A stretch of DNA of 64,000 bases from Isoetes taiwanensis (lineage: Eukaryota > Streptophyta > Lycopodiopsida > Isoetales > Isoetaceae), in contig JAJEKV010000070.1 of NCBI GenBank assembly GCA_021234155.1, positions 5,548,754-5,612,753 of the forward strand, in the 5' to 3' direction. A program made the translations under genes and the position numbers. The notes below the pieces were generated by a model that saw nothing but the letters and a program-made list of their open reading frames with translations, made no database searches and was not told the DNA's origin. Within the stretch, counting starts at the first letter, position 1, and each line of letters starts with the position of its first letter. Of this stretch, positions 45,943 through 57,138 are shown piece by piece.

Positions 45943-48497
45943 TAAGTTAGATATTGGGGTACAAAAAAGCGCGACAAGCGGAAGCGGACAAAGCAGGTAA
46001 AGCACGAGCACAAAGTATCTTTTTTCCGTAGCCGACGTGAAGCCCTACTTAGAATCGGAAGAACGAGGCATTCCGACTCATAGATTGCTCGCCCATCTGG
46101 GAGATGCCATGGATTGAAACTTTGATCTTTTGCCCATATACACCTAAGAACCAAGGCGACACATGTATATAGCCGAAAAAAGATTTCCGAAGGCGAAGGC
46201 ACCTGTGTAGTAAATATGAATTACTTCACTCCAACATTGTAGGCATTACAAGAATCGCATTGCAGGAAGGTTTCTACTTCATGGAACTTCTTGTTCTCAT
46301 TTACATCTGAAACTTTTTTGTATCACAGGAAGATCATCCATTTCCCATATCCAACAATGTGTGGAAGTGAAGCCAGCTTCTTCCAAGCATTCTCTTACCT
46401 TTGGAATTGTCCACCTGTGAACGCATCAGTCTTAAATCTTAAGAAAATGTTCAACTTAGAAGAATCCAAAGAAAATAATGTAGACAAGCACAACATACAA
46501 GCGCCATTTCTATGAAAAAGCATGTCGAATTGTCTTTTTATGCTCCTTATTCAGCTGAAAATGTAGACTTATTCTTGTTGTACGCTTGACAAAGATCAAA
46601 CTCTTCTTGTTCCCATGTATACCGCCATCAAGAATTGGTTATAAACTTCCTATGTATAGTATATCAACCTCGTGGCATCAAGGAAATCTACTAGTTAGAA
46701 CGATAAAAGCATTTTCTCGCGACGTAATGCTAAAGCCGCTTATGAAGTTCTACTTTTCATTGCAGATGCAAATGGTGTCAAGGTATACCATACTACAAAG
46801 TCACCAAGTGCCTTTTGAACTTGAGAGAACGCCCAAGAAACCCTCCATATAAATCCATGACAAATATTCCACCCTTGAAAGTGATAGAATCAAAAGCTAA
46901 TTTAAAATAAGCTACAAGATCTTTTCGACTTCCAAGGCAAAGAATACCGAAGTTTAATGCATATATAATGTCTCAGAATTTTTTATATCAAGCATGCTTG
47001 TAACTTCCAAATCCTCGACCGCCTTGCATACAAGCTTCCTTCATCATTTTGGCAGGTTAGTTGGTTTGTTATATCCATCCGCTTCAAGTGCATTCCCTAA
47101 CACTATGTGAGCTGACAATATTGGACACAAAACATTTCCATGGAGAAGACATATTCGTTGTTGAGCATCTGCTTGAAGTTTAGAAATGTTATGTCTTATT
47201 CCCCATTTTAAAGCTTCCTCATCAAGGTCAAGACTTAGAGTCGTTTCTCCTTGATGTCTCAGCACCCACTCAGACCGAAGTTCACCAAAGAAGCTAAATT
47301 AGATATAAAACTTAGTGAATAAACAAATGTTCACCAGCGAAACTTGGAAGTTTAAGGATCAATTGATACCAGTCTAGCAGATCCAAAAATAATGTTACCA
47401 GGTTTGTTTATCAACCAACAGATATAGTGATGTCTAATGGTATTGCCTTTATATATGGAAATAAACAACCAAGAAAGTACCAACCCTATTAACCCAGTTC
47501 CACAAAAGTCTTCCCTTAGGTGAAGAGGAACACGGCCACCAACATAAGTTAGAAAAAACTTCTGAAAATAGCTTATCTCTCATGCTGGGGACTGATGCAA
47601 TACCAAGGCAAAAATAAAAATTAGAATTAGGCTTCCCAATTTTGCAACATTGTATGCACGCAATAATGGAAATCGTCTCAATACAAACACATAGAAACAG
47701 AAAAGCTGGCATTCCCCATACAATTCTGTGACATTTTCTACACGATATAGGATCTATTGCCTCTTCCAAGATACCACTTCTCAATTTTGGAGAAAAATGA
47801 GTGATTATATATCCTAACAGAGATCTTTGCTCAGGATAAATTATGAATAGTCCTATAAAGTATAATGGTGCCCATAGTTGTAATTTGAATAAAGATCATG
47901 TATGCCACTAAAATAAAAAGTAAGGGGAAGGGAATGTACTTGAACAAAGATTTTGTTACAAGAAATGCTTCAAGCCCGGATCGCCATGGTAAGCATCGAA
48001 TTTTGAAAAACATTGTGGTAGTGCCTCTTCTTCGTGCTCCTTTTCCTCATCATCAGAGGAGTGTGGAGGAGGATCGTAGGCTGAAGAAGGCATGTTGTCC
48101 TCTTCCTGCTCCACGAATTCCAGCGAAGCCTTCTTCTACTGCACAACCGAAGGTGATGTGCATTTCCATAGGGTTTAATAACAGGAGAAGATGCATAAGA
48201 GCAGTTTGTTGAGCAAGCCGAGGTAGTCCCACAAAAAATAGAACTCAAGAAAGACTCCTCTGGAATTCATTTTAGCATGACCCGTCCAAGAAAATTGTCC
48301 CGCCATTCCAAAACAACCCCGCCAAATTGTTTCTGTACCGAATTTGATTTTGTGGGTAGCCATGTCATCGATCCGCAAGCAATTTTCTAAAAACGGATCA
48401 TCACGTTCCCGCTCTCCAAGCACCTCCAAGCACAACGGACCAAGCACGAAAAGCAGCGCGTCCGGACGGGTGCTTTTGTACCCCAATATCTAACTTA
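45943..48497. mobile_element. TIR-bounded segment enclosing a host methyltransferase gene
   Basis: A perfect 24-bp inverted repeat marks both ends: 45943-45966 (starts TAAGTTAGATATTGGGG) and 48474-48497. Beyond these bases the flanks differ and no clear target duplication is visible. The 2.55 kb inside carries exons and introns of a plant methyltransferase, with no transposase. The layout is that of a Pack-type (gene-capturing) transposon, but a chance inverted repeat beside a host pseudogene is possible. Confidence 0.55.
46298..48093 (-). pseudogene. Plant SAM-dependent methyltransferase, intron-containing pseudogene
   Basis: Minus-strand exon pieces in order. 48093-47971: MPSSAYDPPPHSSDDEEKE then FSKFDAYHGDPGL. 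47561-47481: GGRVPLHLREDFCGTG, the SAM motif I region. From 47293: SEWVLRHQGETTLSLDLDEE, ALKWGIRHNISKLQADA, ICLLHGNVL. About 46884-46800: GGIFVMDLYGG. About 46640-46505: WEQEEFD, then a frameshift, RTTRISLHFQLNKEHKK and IRHAFS-stop-KWRLY. 46413-46298: WTIPKVRECLEEAGF, THCWIWEM. The order REDFCGT, DLD.EAL.W..., HGNVL, GG(I)FVMDLYGG, WEQ.EFD, RISLHF, ECLEEAGF fits a conserved single-copy plant class I methyltransferase family whose substrate I do not know. Introns are retained, so it moved as DNA and not through mRNA. At least one frameshift and one TAG show decay. It lies wholly inside the inverted repeat at 45943-48497. Confidence 0.72.
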
Positions 48498-50419
48498 GAC
48501 CCAGAAAGATCTAGACATGAGCTCAAATAAACCAAACTTGAAAAATGAGTTCAAAACTCCGCAAAAAATCCCAATCAAAGAACCTGGTTAAGCTGGATCT
48601 CCAGCATTGATCTCCTCGTCACTATTTATGGTTTGCTCCTTTGGTTCAGAAGATTCCACTAGAGTTGCTGTGCTTTAGAATTCTGCCTCCACATTGGATC
48701 CTTCCATCCTCGAAGCTTGGTATCATATTGCTTCATGTGTTTGCCATTCTTTTTAGCTTAATGGATGGTGCCCATTCTCGCTTCTACCATGCATGGATCA
48801 ACCTTCCTCCTCGCAAGATCAAAAATCCCTATTTTGTTTCATCACCAGCAGAGATAAACACAAATTGCTTCAGTGTTTACCATTAACATTAGAGGAAAAA
48901 ATGAGATCACATTTTGTCCCATTAAGGGATGCTTAAAATGCCATGTCAGCCTTTTAAACCCGTCCAATAAGAGAAGAGCTTCAAGATACTCATTCCAAAG
49001 ATTGCCTCAGAATTAATGCAAACTAGAACCTTCCAGTAGTATTATTTTTTCATTATAACTTTTGATCCAGAACTCAGATTCAAAAACTTTTTGTAGCAAT
49101 GGGTTCGTTTTTTAAGGTTAATGCATATGACCATATTGAAATACATCATAACCATATATCATTGGAAAGATCTTTTAAATCTAATGCAACAAACGCCGCA
49201 ACATTTTGACAAGTGGATCAAAAGTTTGGGGGAAACAACAACAATGAAATTAATTGCGCTAGAGAGTAGCCATTCCATTGGAGGATTCTTATGGGGAAGA
49301 AATGAGATCTAAGAACATTATAAAGGCATGAACTCTAAGAACATTATCTCTGATGTCTGGTTGAAGTGATCCGCTTAGTCATGAGCTGATCCGCACAACT
49401 TTCCCTTAGCCGCGGATCGGTTTAGCCGCCACACAATGCAACATTTTGCCCTATTCTCATAGTTTTTTCCATTAATTAATTTATTACCTTAATTAAAAGT
49501 TGCACACGTCTCCATATCATCCCCTTAGCCGTTACCTTAAGATGTTCCGCTTGGTGTTCCCTCTTGTATGGAAATATCATGTCTCAGAATATTAAAAACT
49601 TTCACTCACAAACGTTAGTGGAATTTATTTCTCTCAAGGCCGTATTATAAATGTCCCATACGAAACATATTGTACCTATTAATTCAATCTTGCATAATAA
49701 GAGCTTTTCCCCTTGAATCATTGTCATGAAATGCTTTTTTCGGGGATTTACTTTTCCTCTGCCGTATTATGTCTTCAAGAGATGCAACAAATGTCCCAAT
49801 ATAGGATATGTCCAAATTCATATATCTTGGATCTCCAATGCTATATCTTCATGGAATTAGGTCATCATCTTGACGAAATGAGGTCTACAGAGATGCAACA
49901 AATGCCGACGCCCTAATTTGGATATTTTTCAGGGCCCAAAAGACTTTACGAAATATTTTAAAACAAAGTCCCCTATTTACATATTAAGACCATTTAGCAA
50001 TATTATATTATCAAGGATATTGGGCATGCAAAGTTAACCATAAATTGTGCAACCACAACCTCTTACTCATTCGAGTTAAATTCAGGAGACATAGCAAGCT
50101 ATGCTTTTGTAGACAGATTTTCAAAGGTCAAAATTTATCAGAAACTAACACATATGTTGGTAGCCAATTAATGTAATGTACCTCCATGAAGTGCACAAGT
50201 AGACCTTTAATGTGGTATGTATGCCAATTGAAAAATCCAAAAGGATTTCAACTCATGTTGAGTGCTGCATAGCCAGTGTTTGCAAATACTTCATATGCCA
50301 AATTCTTGCCACAAATTACCTTAGTGGTCACAAACTGCATGGTCGCATGACTGCCCTTAAGGTCTTTTAAGCCTCTCCAAGTGTTTGCATTGATAAAACC
50401 TTATCAAGGTCCAGACCAC
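48498..50419. other. Gene-poor region
   Basis: No recognised gene. Small ORFs (48641-48886, 49121-49312, 49713-49916) carry no domain. Confidence 0.4.
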
Positions 50420-50720
50420 TATGTTTAAGGTCCATACTAGACTAATCTTATACAGACTAGCTAGCTTATCCCACTGCCTTGCGGCAGCCAAAGTGGAGGA
50501 CACATATAAGCTTTTAAGTTCTACTACGTCGATCATCATCGTATAACCCCAGTAACCAACTCCCAAAGATAAACATACATTGGCAAGGTTTGAACCCACG
50601 ACCAAATGCACATTTATTTTGGCATTACTAAGCCTATACCAACTCACCACACATCCGTTGGGCAAAATTTTTGCCTTACATGCACACTTTGTGGGCAGGA
50701 TATAATCCCGCCTTAGGAAG
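50420..50720 (-). repeat. SINE-like repeat copy
   Basis: Reverse complement relative of 11390-11680. B-box-like GGTTTGAACCC at 50588-50598 and A-box-like CCTATACCAACTCACCAC at 50631-50648 (both as read on the plus strand). It includes the extra upstream segment with GCACACTTTGTGGGCAGGAT. A separate insertion, so the repeat family is mobile and dispersed. Confidence 0.55.
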
Positions 50721-50742
50721 TCTAGGTATTAACTAATCTTAG

Positions 50743-51636
50743 TTGATGCTGAGGCTTTTCATCAAAATTTTTATTCTTAGTAGCATAACATTCTTAAATT
50801 TTTATTCTCACTCTACAGGAGTTGATGAAGTCATTGATGATATTTTGAGGCATGGACCTCATGATGGCACTTGGTGTTTCCCTCAAGAGCGAGATCTGAA
50901 GATCCATAAGCAAGTGAAGACCAACAACTTGGAAGTTGGACCTACCTATATGAGGTATCATGCGCGTTACCTTTTCACCACAACTTTCCTTGAAGCCGAA
51001 GAAGGCAATCTTGCTGAGTACACTTTGAACGAGGTACATAAGTACATTTGGCTACCAATTGGCATTCAAGACCATAGGAAAGGAATTATTCGAGTGCCAA
51101 CAGTAGAAGTGGCTAAAAGCATTATGGATAAGTTAGAATACCTTCCAAATCATTGTGGCTGCAAGGAGGCCATTGTGAAGAAGGGCATAGTTATAGGATC
51201 AGCCAGGAGTGAGCAAAAAGGGGTGATTATAGACTTGACTGGTGTGATGGAGCTGAATGGTTTACATGATCAAACACTTATGAAGAGGCAAAGTTACAAG
51301 TTTAAGAAGGTTCTTTTTTGTGGAACTATCTATAAAGAAGGAGACTATGTGTCATCGCAAGAGTTAAGTGAGGAAAACCATGTAGAGCCCAAGGGTAATA
51401 TATCAACAATCTTTGTTCATGAATCTGTTGGAGAGCTAAAGAGTTACTACAAGGCAAACTACTTCTATCGAGGTAACAAAGATCCATTTACAAAGGCATG
51501 GATCCTTTCCTTAGATATAGCCTTTGGAAAGACCAGATTTATTAACTCTCTAGTTCAAAAGTTCATCCCTGTGCCATATGATGATACATTAGTGGTGTTC
51601 TCAAATTGGCAATCTAAAGCAACACCCACTTTCTAA
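50743..51636 (+). CDS. Uncharacterised ORF, 297 codons
   Basis: The longest intact frame in this part of the window, with no stop. The first 25 residues are hydrophobic, but a CTCTACAG acceptor at 50810-50817 suggests that the real exon starts at VDEVIDDILRHGPHDG, with earlier exons missing or unrecognised. The protein contains GTWCFPQERDLKIHKQ, YMRYHARYLFTTTFLEAEEG, IGIQDHRKGIIRVPTVEV and NHCGCKEAIVKKGIVIGSA; I recognise no domain. It lies just after a SINE-like copy and before the C-rich array of a transposon, so a transposon-encoded accessory protein is as likely as a host gene. Confidence 0.5.
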   Translation: MMLRLFIKIFILSSITFLNFYSHSTGVDEVIDDILRHGPHDGTWCFPQERDLKIHKQVKTNNLEVGPTYMRYHARYLFTTTFLEAEEGNLAEYTLNEVHKYIWLPIGIQDHRKGIIRVPTVEVAKSIMDKLEYLPNHCGCKEAIVKKGIVIGSARSEQKGVIIDLTGVMELNGLHDQTLMKRQSYKFKKVLFCGTIYKEGDYVSSQELSEENHVEPKGNISTIFVHESVGELKSYYKANYFYRGNKDPFTKAWILSLDIAFGKTRFINSLVQKFIPVPYDDTLVVFSNWQSKATPTF

Positions 51637-51659
51637 AGCAAGAATCACTGAAATATTAA

Positions 51660-52375
51660 CTTAAATATAATCCTAATCCTCCTTTTCCTTCATTCCCTTT
51701 TCATGTGAATCCCCATTTCTCCTCATCCCCATTATCCTCATCCCCCCATTCTAAATTGCAATTCCCCCATTAGGCCCTCATTACCCTTACTAACCTTATC
51801 CCCTATTCTAAATTGCAATTCCCCAATGTAAATTGCAATCCTTCATTGCTCCCTCATTACCCCTACTAACCCTGGCTACCCCATTTCTCGTCATCATTCT
51901 CCATTTTTTTAGTAGAAATCCCCATGTTCTAAATTGCAATCCTCCTATTACTCCTTCATTACCCCCAAAGAGTCTGACTACCCCATTTCTCCAAGATCCC
52001 CATTCTTCATCTCTTACAAAAAATCCCCATGTTCTAAAATTGCAATCCCCATTACTCCCTCATTAGCCCTACTAACCCCAACTACCCCGTTTCTCCTCAT
52101 CCCCCATTCTTTTTTTTTTGAAGGAATCCCCATGTTTTAAATTGCAATCCCCTTATTACTCCATCATTACCCCTAGTACCCTTGACTACCCCATTTCTCC
52201 TCATCCTCCATTCTTTATTTTTTACAGAAAATCCCCATATTATAAATTGCAATCCCCTTATTACTCCCTCAGTACCCCTAATATAGAACTAAATTCCTTT
52301 TCTTCTCAAAAAATTATCCTTTGCTCGTCAATCCCCCATTTCCAAAAGGGGGTATTTTAAGGAGGATATGGGCAT
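51660..52375. repeat. C-rich tandem array, inverted partner of 43.5-44.2 kb
   Basis: Diverged ~105-bp units with ATTGCAATCCCC, TTACTCC(C/T)TCATTACCCC, CTACCCCATTTCTCCTCATCC and a T-rich spacer. The end GGAGGATATGGGCATCATTTTTGATGTGA (read in two parts) is the inverse of 43480-43508. The array is followed at 52466 by an open frame, as the partner array is followed by the protease gene. Confidence 0.7.
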
Positions 52376-52465
52376 CATTTTTGATGTGAATCGACTCCTC
52401 CACCATCTGTAAAATAACATAACCAGTTAGAATAAGACTTTAATAGAATAAAAATAGATCTGTCG

Positions 52466-53052
52466 ATGGCGCTTACCTTTAAATACTCGCCAGATGCAAC
52501 AGCAGCGACAGCGCCTGTGGATTCGGCCGCAATCGGGCCTTTTCGGCCGAGCGATGGCGATCCCGGAGGAGGGGATCACACCCGTCGGATTCGGGTGATC
52601 CCGGAGGACGTTTTCATCAGAGAGTTCTATCGGGATCCCGAGGGATGCGGATTTTCCGTCCCCAGTCGTCACCCCCATGACGGCTATGGTGGTGATCCCG
52701 GAGGTCTTGGTAGGCTAGCGATATCGGGTGGCCGAGCATCGCCACGCCATGCATCCCCGGAGGAGGATCACACCCGCCGGATTCGGGATCCCGTGAGGAG
52801 GCATTCACCATACCGGGATCGGGCGGCTTCGGTATCGCCCCCCGGCTTGGATCCCGGAGCTTCCGGGAACACCACCGGACGGGCCCGGATTTGTCGCTGG
52901 GCGGACGGCCGTGATTTCTGCGCCCGCCCACGGGTGTCGGCGGGTGAAACGGGGCCTGAACGGATTCCTCCTCCAGCCCTGGTGGTGTGATAACGGAGGC
53001 CGTAGATTTTACCCTCCGGGATCCCCGAAACCAGGGTAGCCCCCTCTGTGAG
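52466..53052 (+). repeat. Palindromic repeat cluster D with overlapping ORF
   Basis: Carries repeated GGTGATCCCGGAGG and variants (near 52557, 52595, 52691, 52851, 53000), mostly in the orientation opposite to cluster A. An ORF from ATG 52466 to 52990 (174 codons) begins MALTFKYSPDATAATAPVDS; from about residue 30 it is mainly translated repeat (GDPGGGDHTRRIR). The first exon of a truncated transposon gene could lie here, since the position matches that of the protease gene start relative to the C-rich array. It is cut by the LTR element at about 53053. Confidence 0.6.
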
Positions 53053-53712
53053 TGTTGCCATAATGTGATGCTCGCCTTTCAAGGGATCTTGCGAGTGCTA
53101 GTGCGATGTGATATGGTGTTGGTATGGGACGACACTATATTAAACATCAACAGTCTAGTGAAAGCAAGGATCCTATGAATGTGTCCCGGTGATATGAGGA
53201 TCTATCTGTGGGAGTTTTATGCATAGCAATGGCACAGATAAGCGTGACTTATCGGATAAGGACCATCGATGTTGGTGAGGTGAACCTCATCACTGGTATG
53301 AGATGGTGACGGGTGGAACCAACAGTCTAACAGCCTAGGGTCTTATGTTGCTTGCAGTTTCTCCCTCCCCTTGGATCCACCAGCGCGGGGGTTCTAGACG
53401 ACGTACTGTCTAGATATGGCAGGGAGTGTCTGCTTGGCAGATAATATGGTGCGATGGATTCCATATGTGTGTACTTGCAGTCCGTCAGTCGTTGCTTTTG
53501 TGTTGACACTATTAGATAACTGTTATGCATGTTGCTAACACGTGGAAGCTTGTGCAGGCTATTTTATAGCTGGCGGAGCGTACGTGTGCATTTAGTTATC
53601 TTGTGTTGTCGTCTTGTTATCGATATACGTGGCTTTCATGTATATAGCCTCGTGGGAGGCAGTGATGTGAATATAAATCGAAATTTTGGTACTAAAATTT
53701 TGGTTCGTAACA
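53053..53712 (+). mobile_element. Probable 5' LTR of a Ty3/gypsy element
   Basis: The right end is firm: GTAACA at 53707-53712 directly precedes the primer-binding site. The left end is a guess at TGTTGCC (53053), the nearest TG-starting inverse of the right end. No second LTR is present in the window, so length is uncertain. Confidence 0.5.
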
Positions 53713-53713
53713 G

Positions 53714-53725
53714 TGGTATCAGAGC
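53714..53725 (+). promoter_or_regulatory. Primer-binding site, initiator tRNA-Met
   Basis: TGGTATCAGAGC, the standard plant retrotransposon PBS complementary to the 3' end of tRNA-iMet, one base after the LTR end. Confidence 0.93.
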
Positions 53726-53757
53726 CTGAGTTGCTGCTTGGACCTTGAGTAGCTGAG

Positions 53758-54814
53758 ATGGAGCACGGCGAGACTAGTGCAGGCGCACATACTGTAGCGG
53801 GACAGGCGACTCCTATGGAGGAGGAACCTGATGTACGAGGGCTAGTTGCTCGCGTACAGGAAACCCAGAAGAACCTGGAGACCATGCAGACGAAGTGGGG
53901 CGAGGACTTTTGGGTGTGCAGCAGAGCCTCAAGGCTGTATTAGGACTGCTATGAGAACTGTATTGGAGACCCTTGCTGGCACGGATGGCCTAGGGAAGTC
54001 TGCGGAGAAGGGAAAGTCTCTGGCAGTTGTGGTGGTGGACTCGGATGTACCTGGTACTAGTGTTGCTGTGGAGCAGTCACTGAAGAGTTCCAGATTGAGC
54101 AAGGAGGACATCCGCAGTCTCGAGCGCACGAAGATCCCAGATTGGGATGGGAAAGGCACCGCTGAGGAGGCGATGGTTTGGATTAACAAGCTTGAGACCT
54201 TTTTTGAGGCTACCAATAAAGGTGATAAGGCGCGGCTGTTCATTGCGCAGATGCGGCTGAAATCAGACGCCTATAGTTGGTGGAATGGTCCTACCGTGAA
54301 GAAGGAGGTGAGTACATGGTCCAATTTTAGAAAATACTTTATTGGGGAGTATGCACCTCAGCACGATGCTCGTGATACGCTTGAGAAGTTGCGGTACTGT
54401 AAGCAGACATGCTCTCTTAGTGCTTATATCACTAAGGTACGGAGTTATATCCACAGGGTTGGAGACTTGTCCGAGGCTCGGCAGGTTGCTTTCTTTCTAG
54501 GTGGCCTATCCAGTGTTGCTCTCAAGAAGCAGATAATCGGGTTGAAGCTTGAGGATTTTGAGAGGGCAATGATGTTGGCTCGTCAACTTGGGGAAGAGGA
54601 TGACTCCTTTAAGAAGATGTCCCGAAAGTTCTCAAAGAAGAAAAACAGGTTTTTCAAGAAGAAAAAGTCTGAGCAGCCTAAGCCTAAGTCTGTAGGTGGA
54701 GAGTCCAAGAAGCGTAAGGCGGACTCTAAGTCCGGTGGTCCCAGGGAGGAGACTTTCTGCTATAGGTGTGGGGAACCTGGGCACATTAGTCGTGAATGCT
54801 CTCAGCGGAGGTAG
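53758..54814 (+). pseudogene. Ty3/gypsy gag
   Basis: Starts MEHGETSAGAHTVAG and needs one frameshift at about 53925-53945 to join the main frame. The core has the retrotrans_gag pattern (RLFIAQMRLKSDAYSWWNG, FRKYFIGEYAP, RQVAFFLGGL, MMLARQLGEE), then a basic region (KKKNRFFKKKK) and a CCHC knuckle CYRCGEPGHISREC near the C-terminus. It forms the capsid and binds RNA. A TAG follows at 54812-54814, and no protease, reverse transcriptase or integrase frame follows, so the element is truncated or of gag-only type. Confidence 0.82.
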
Positions 54815-55395
54815 TTGTACAAAGAAAAGAATAACCCGAGATATCTCTCTGTCCTCTGCGCTGTTTATTGTGGCTTGACAGACGAAGAATCAAAGATCGT
54901 TGCCAATAATAACGAGTACAAACTGAAAATGAGCTTCATGCCAGAATTTTGCGAATGAATAAGTCAATACTATCATAAATATATTTCTAGACAAAATGTC
55001 ATGACAAGCTTAATGAAAAATGATGATCACAATATCTTTAGAATAGAATAATACTTCTTATTCAGTATATCCATATATCATATCAATCTACAAACATCAT
55101 TCATGAATAATGATCCTTGTATTTTTGAACATTTTCTACTGCATTGTTGAATCATTAGACACTTGTGAAATAAATAAGATCACTGAATAATATTAGTACC
55201 AACCTCGATCTTGATCGCCCCAAATGCTTACCCTATCATACTATTTCCTCTTTATTTATGCTATCAGTTCCAGCCGTTTAGCCTAACCGAATGCATTCCA
55301 ATCATATCAGCAGATCCATCCTGCCTCTTCTGTGTTGGACCGATCATCTGCACGATTAATGGCTTCATTCTATTGGCCCTTGAGTCCTGAAAAAA
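54815..55395. other. Spacer between gypsy and copia remnants
   Basis: No gene or second LTR recognised; AT-rich sequence after an abrupt end of gypsy homology. Confidence 0.4.
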
Positions 55396-55704
55396 TGTTA
55401 ACTATATATATCCAGGTCTTTTCTAATGGTTATCCCAATGGTCAGAAAAGCCATTGAAATTTATTTTCGGAATGGTCTAGACAATTAGCTAACCAAGTTA
55501 ACCGTATCGGCTGAGTGTCTGCACCATATTGCTTTGTGAGTCATGTCTTCTTCTCAATCTTTCTCAAACAGTTCCAGTCAGATATGTGAGCAACCTAGAT
55601 AAAAAGATTGCCATGCTTTCTCTGTGCAACCTAGATAAAAAGGTTACCATACTATCTCCGCATTATTCATTCAACATAGATTATAAGATGAACATACATT
55701 AACA
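55396..55704 (-). mobile_element. 3' LTR of a Ty1/copia element
   Basis: On the minus strand it begins TGTTAATGTATG and ends TAGTTAACA, with TGTTAA/TTAACA inverse termini, 309 bp. The polypurine tract AAGCTGAAAGGGGAA (plus-strand positions 55705-55719) lies immediately before it, and the RNase H end lies upstream. Two diverged ~65-bp repeats (GAGTA..TGTGAT / ATTCAAACTTTC) fill 55740-55860. Confidence 0.78.
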
Positions 55705-55865
55705 TTCCCCTTTCAGCTTATAATCTGTTAATAATTTTGCATTTTAGCATTCATACTTTCCCTGCTTGTTCCCCTGAGTACTCTGAGTATGTGATACTGC
55801 ATTTCAACATTCAAACTTTCACTGCTTATTCCCCTGATTATGTGTTGAACTTTACCATTCCCCTT

Positions 55866-56140
55866 TCAACTTACAGTCTTCCTATATCTTTGCAGTTCAA
55901 CATCCCAGATAGTTTTGAAAAACTTTTGCTTCCTAATGCTTTTGCACATATCAGCTAACCGTTTTTCTATGCATATAAACTTGAGCTGAATTTGACCTTT
56001 ATTCACCATATACCTAATGTAATACATTTCCATCTCAATGTGCTTGGTTCTCTTATGTAAAATTGGATTCTTCGTCATGGCGATACAACTTTGATTGTCA
56101 CAAAACAGTACTATTTTCTTGCTATATCTAGAATTATAAC
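55866..56140 (-). pseudogene. Ty1/copia RNase H C-terminal fragment
   Basis: Minus strand reads IVLFCDNQSCIAMTKNP, then HKRTKHIEMEMYYIR, VNKGQIQLKF, EKRLADMCKSI and KFFKTIWDVEL. CDNQS(C/A)I, NP..H.RTKHI and LADM.TK are the RNase H end of copia pol. Homology stops at about 56140 in front of unrelated AT-rich DNA, so the element is 5'-truncated. Confidence 0.85.
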
Positions 56141-57138
56141 AGGGGTTTTTTTTTTATATTTTTATACGATTTTTAATATGGTTTTCATGTGATTTCGAGG
56201 GCGTATTTCATAAGATGTACTAATTGGTACATCTAGAGTGTGCACTATATTTTAATGCTTAATTCCACATTCTTAATAGTTCTTGCTCCCCCAACCCATC
56301 TCATGGCCAAGATTGAGTCTTCTATTTTTTATCTAAGGGTTAAGGGAAAAATGCTAGATATTCTAGTGAATTTTTTTTTCTAATGTTTTTGGGTTGCCCA
56401 TAGGCCTAAGATGAAGAAGACCGAGGACGGTCGGCAGTTCATGTTCATGACATTGACATGGTAAACTGGAAGAATATAATAAGTGAGCCTCGCTACATGA
56501 AACCTATATGCGGTCGTTCTAGAATCGGTTGAATATCTGCAACGACCAGCTCCTGGAATTTGCGGCCTGAGCTGTGGAAGACCGAGGAGTTCATGTTCAT
56601 GGCATTGAAATGGTAAACTGGAAGAATATAATAAAGAGAGCCTCGTTACATGAAAGCTATTTATGATGTGCCCTCATTCTAGAATCCGGTTGAATATCTT
56701 ACCTGCAACGACCAGCAGCTCCTCCGTCAGAATGACAACACAGGAATCGTTGGAAACCGATAGATAGGAACGCCCAACATTCAACTTTTTAATTTTAGAA
56801 ACAGATTTTGGAGTCGCTCTTGCTTAAAAGGAACATCGTACGACACTTAATCCGAGGTGCGAAGCCATAGCCAAGTCCCGCGGATGACCGAGCATTTCTG
56901 AGCGGCAGACGGTTTTTTAGCAAATCATCAAGATATGCTAGGTATATGCCAAAGATATACTTGAATATGCCCACATACCCATTTTCGGCGCAAATTCCAG
57001 CAATATTTATCTTAGCGGTAATTTTGTTCGTCTAACACCACTTGTTTATGAAACCCACAAAGCAATTCGAGCAAGATCGGGTTCTGGCTGGTTTTCCTTG
57101 ACTATCTTGCAAGTTTTCTTATGCTATTCTTATAAATG
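56141..57138. other. Spacer with a local tandem duplication
   Basis: No gene. Two copies of a ~165-bp unit lie at about 56405-56573 and 56574-56735. Both contain GAAGACCGAGGA, GTTCATGTTCATG, AAACTGGAAGAATATAATAA and CTGCAACGACCAGC. Confidence 0.6.
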
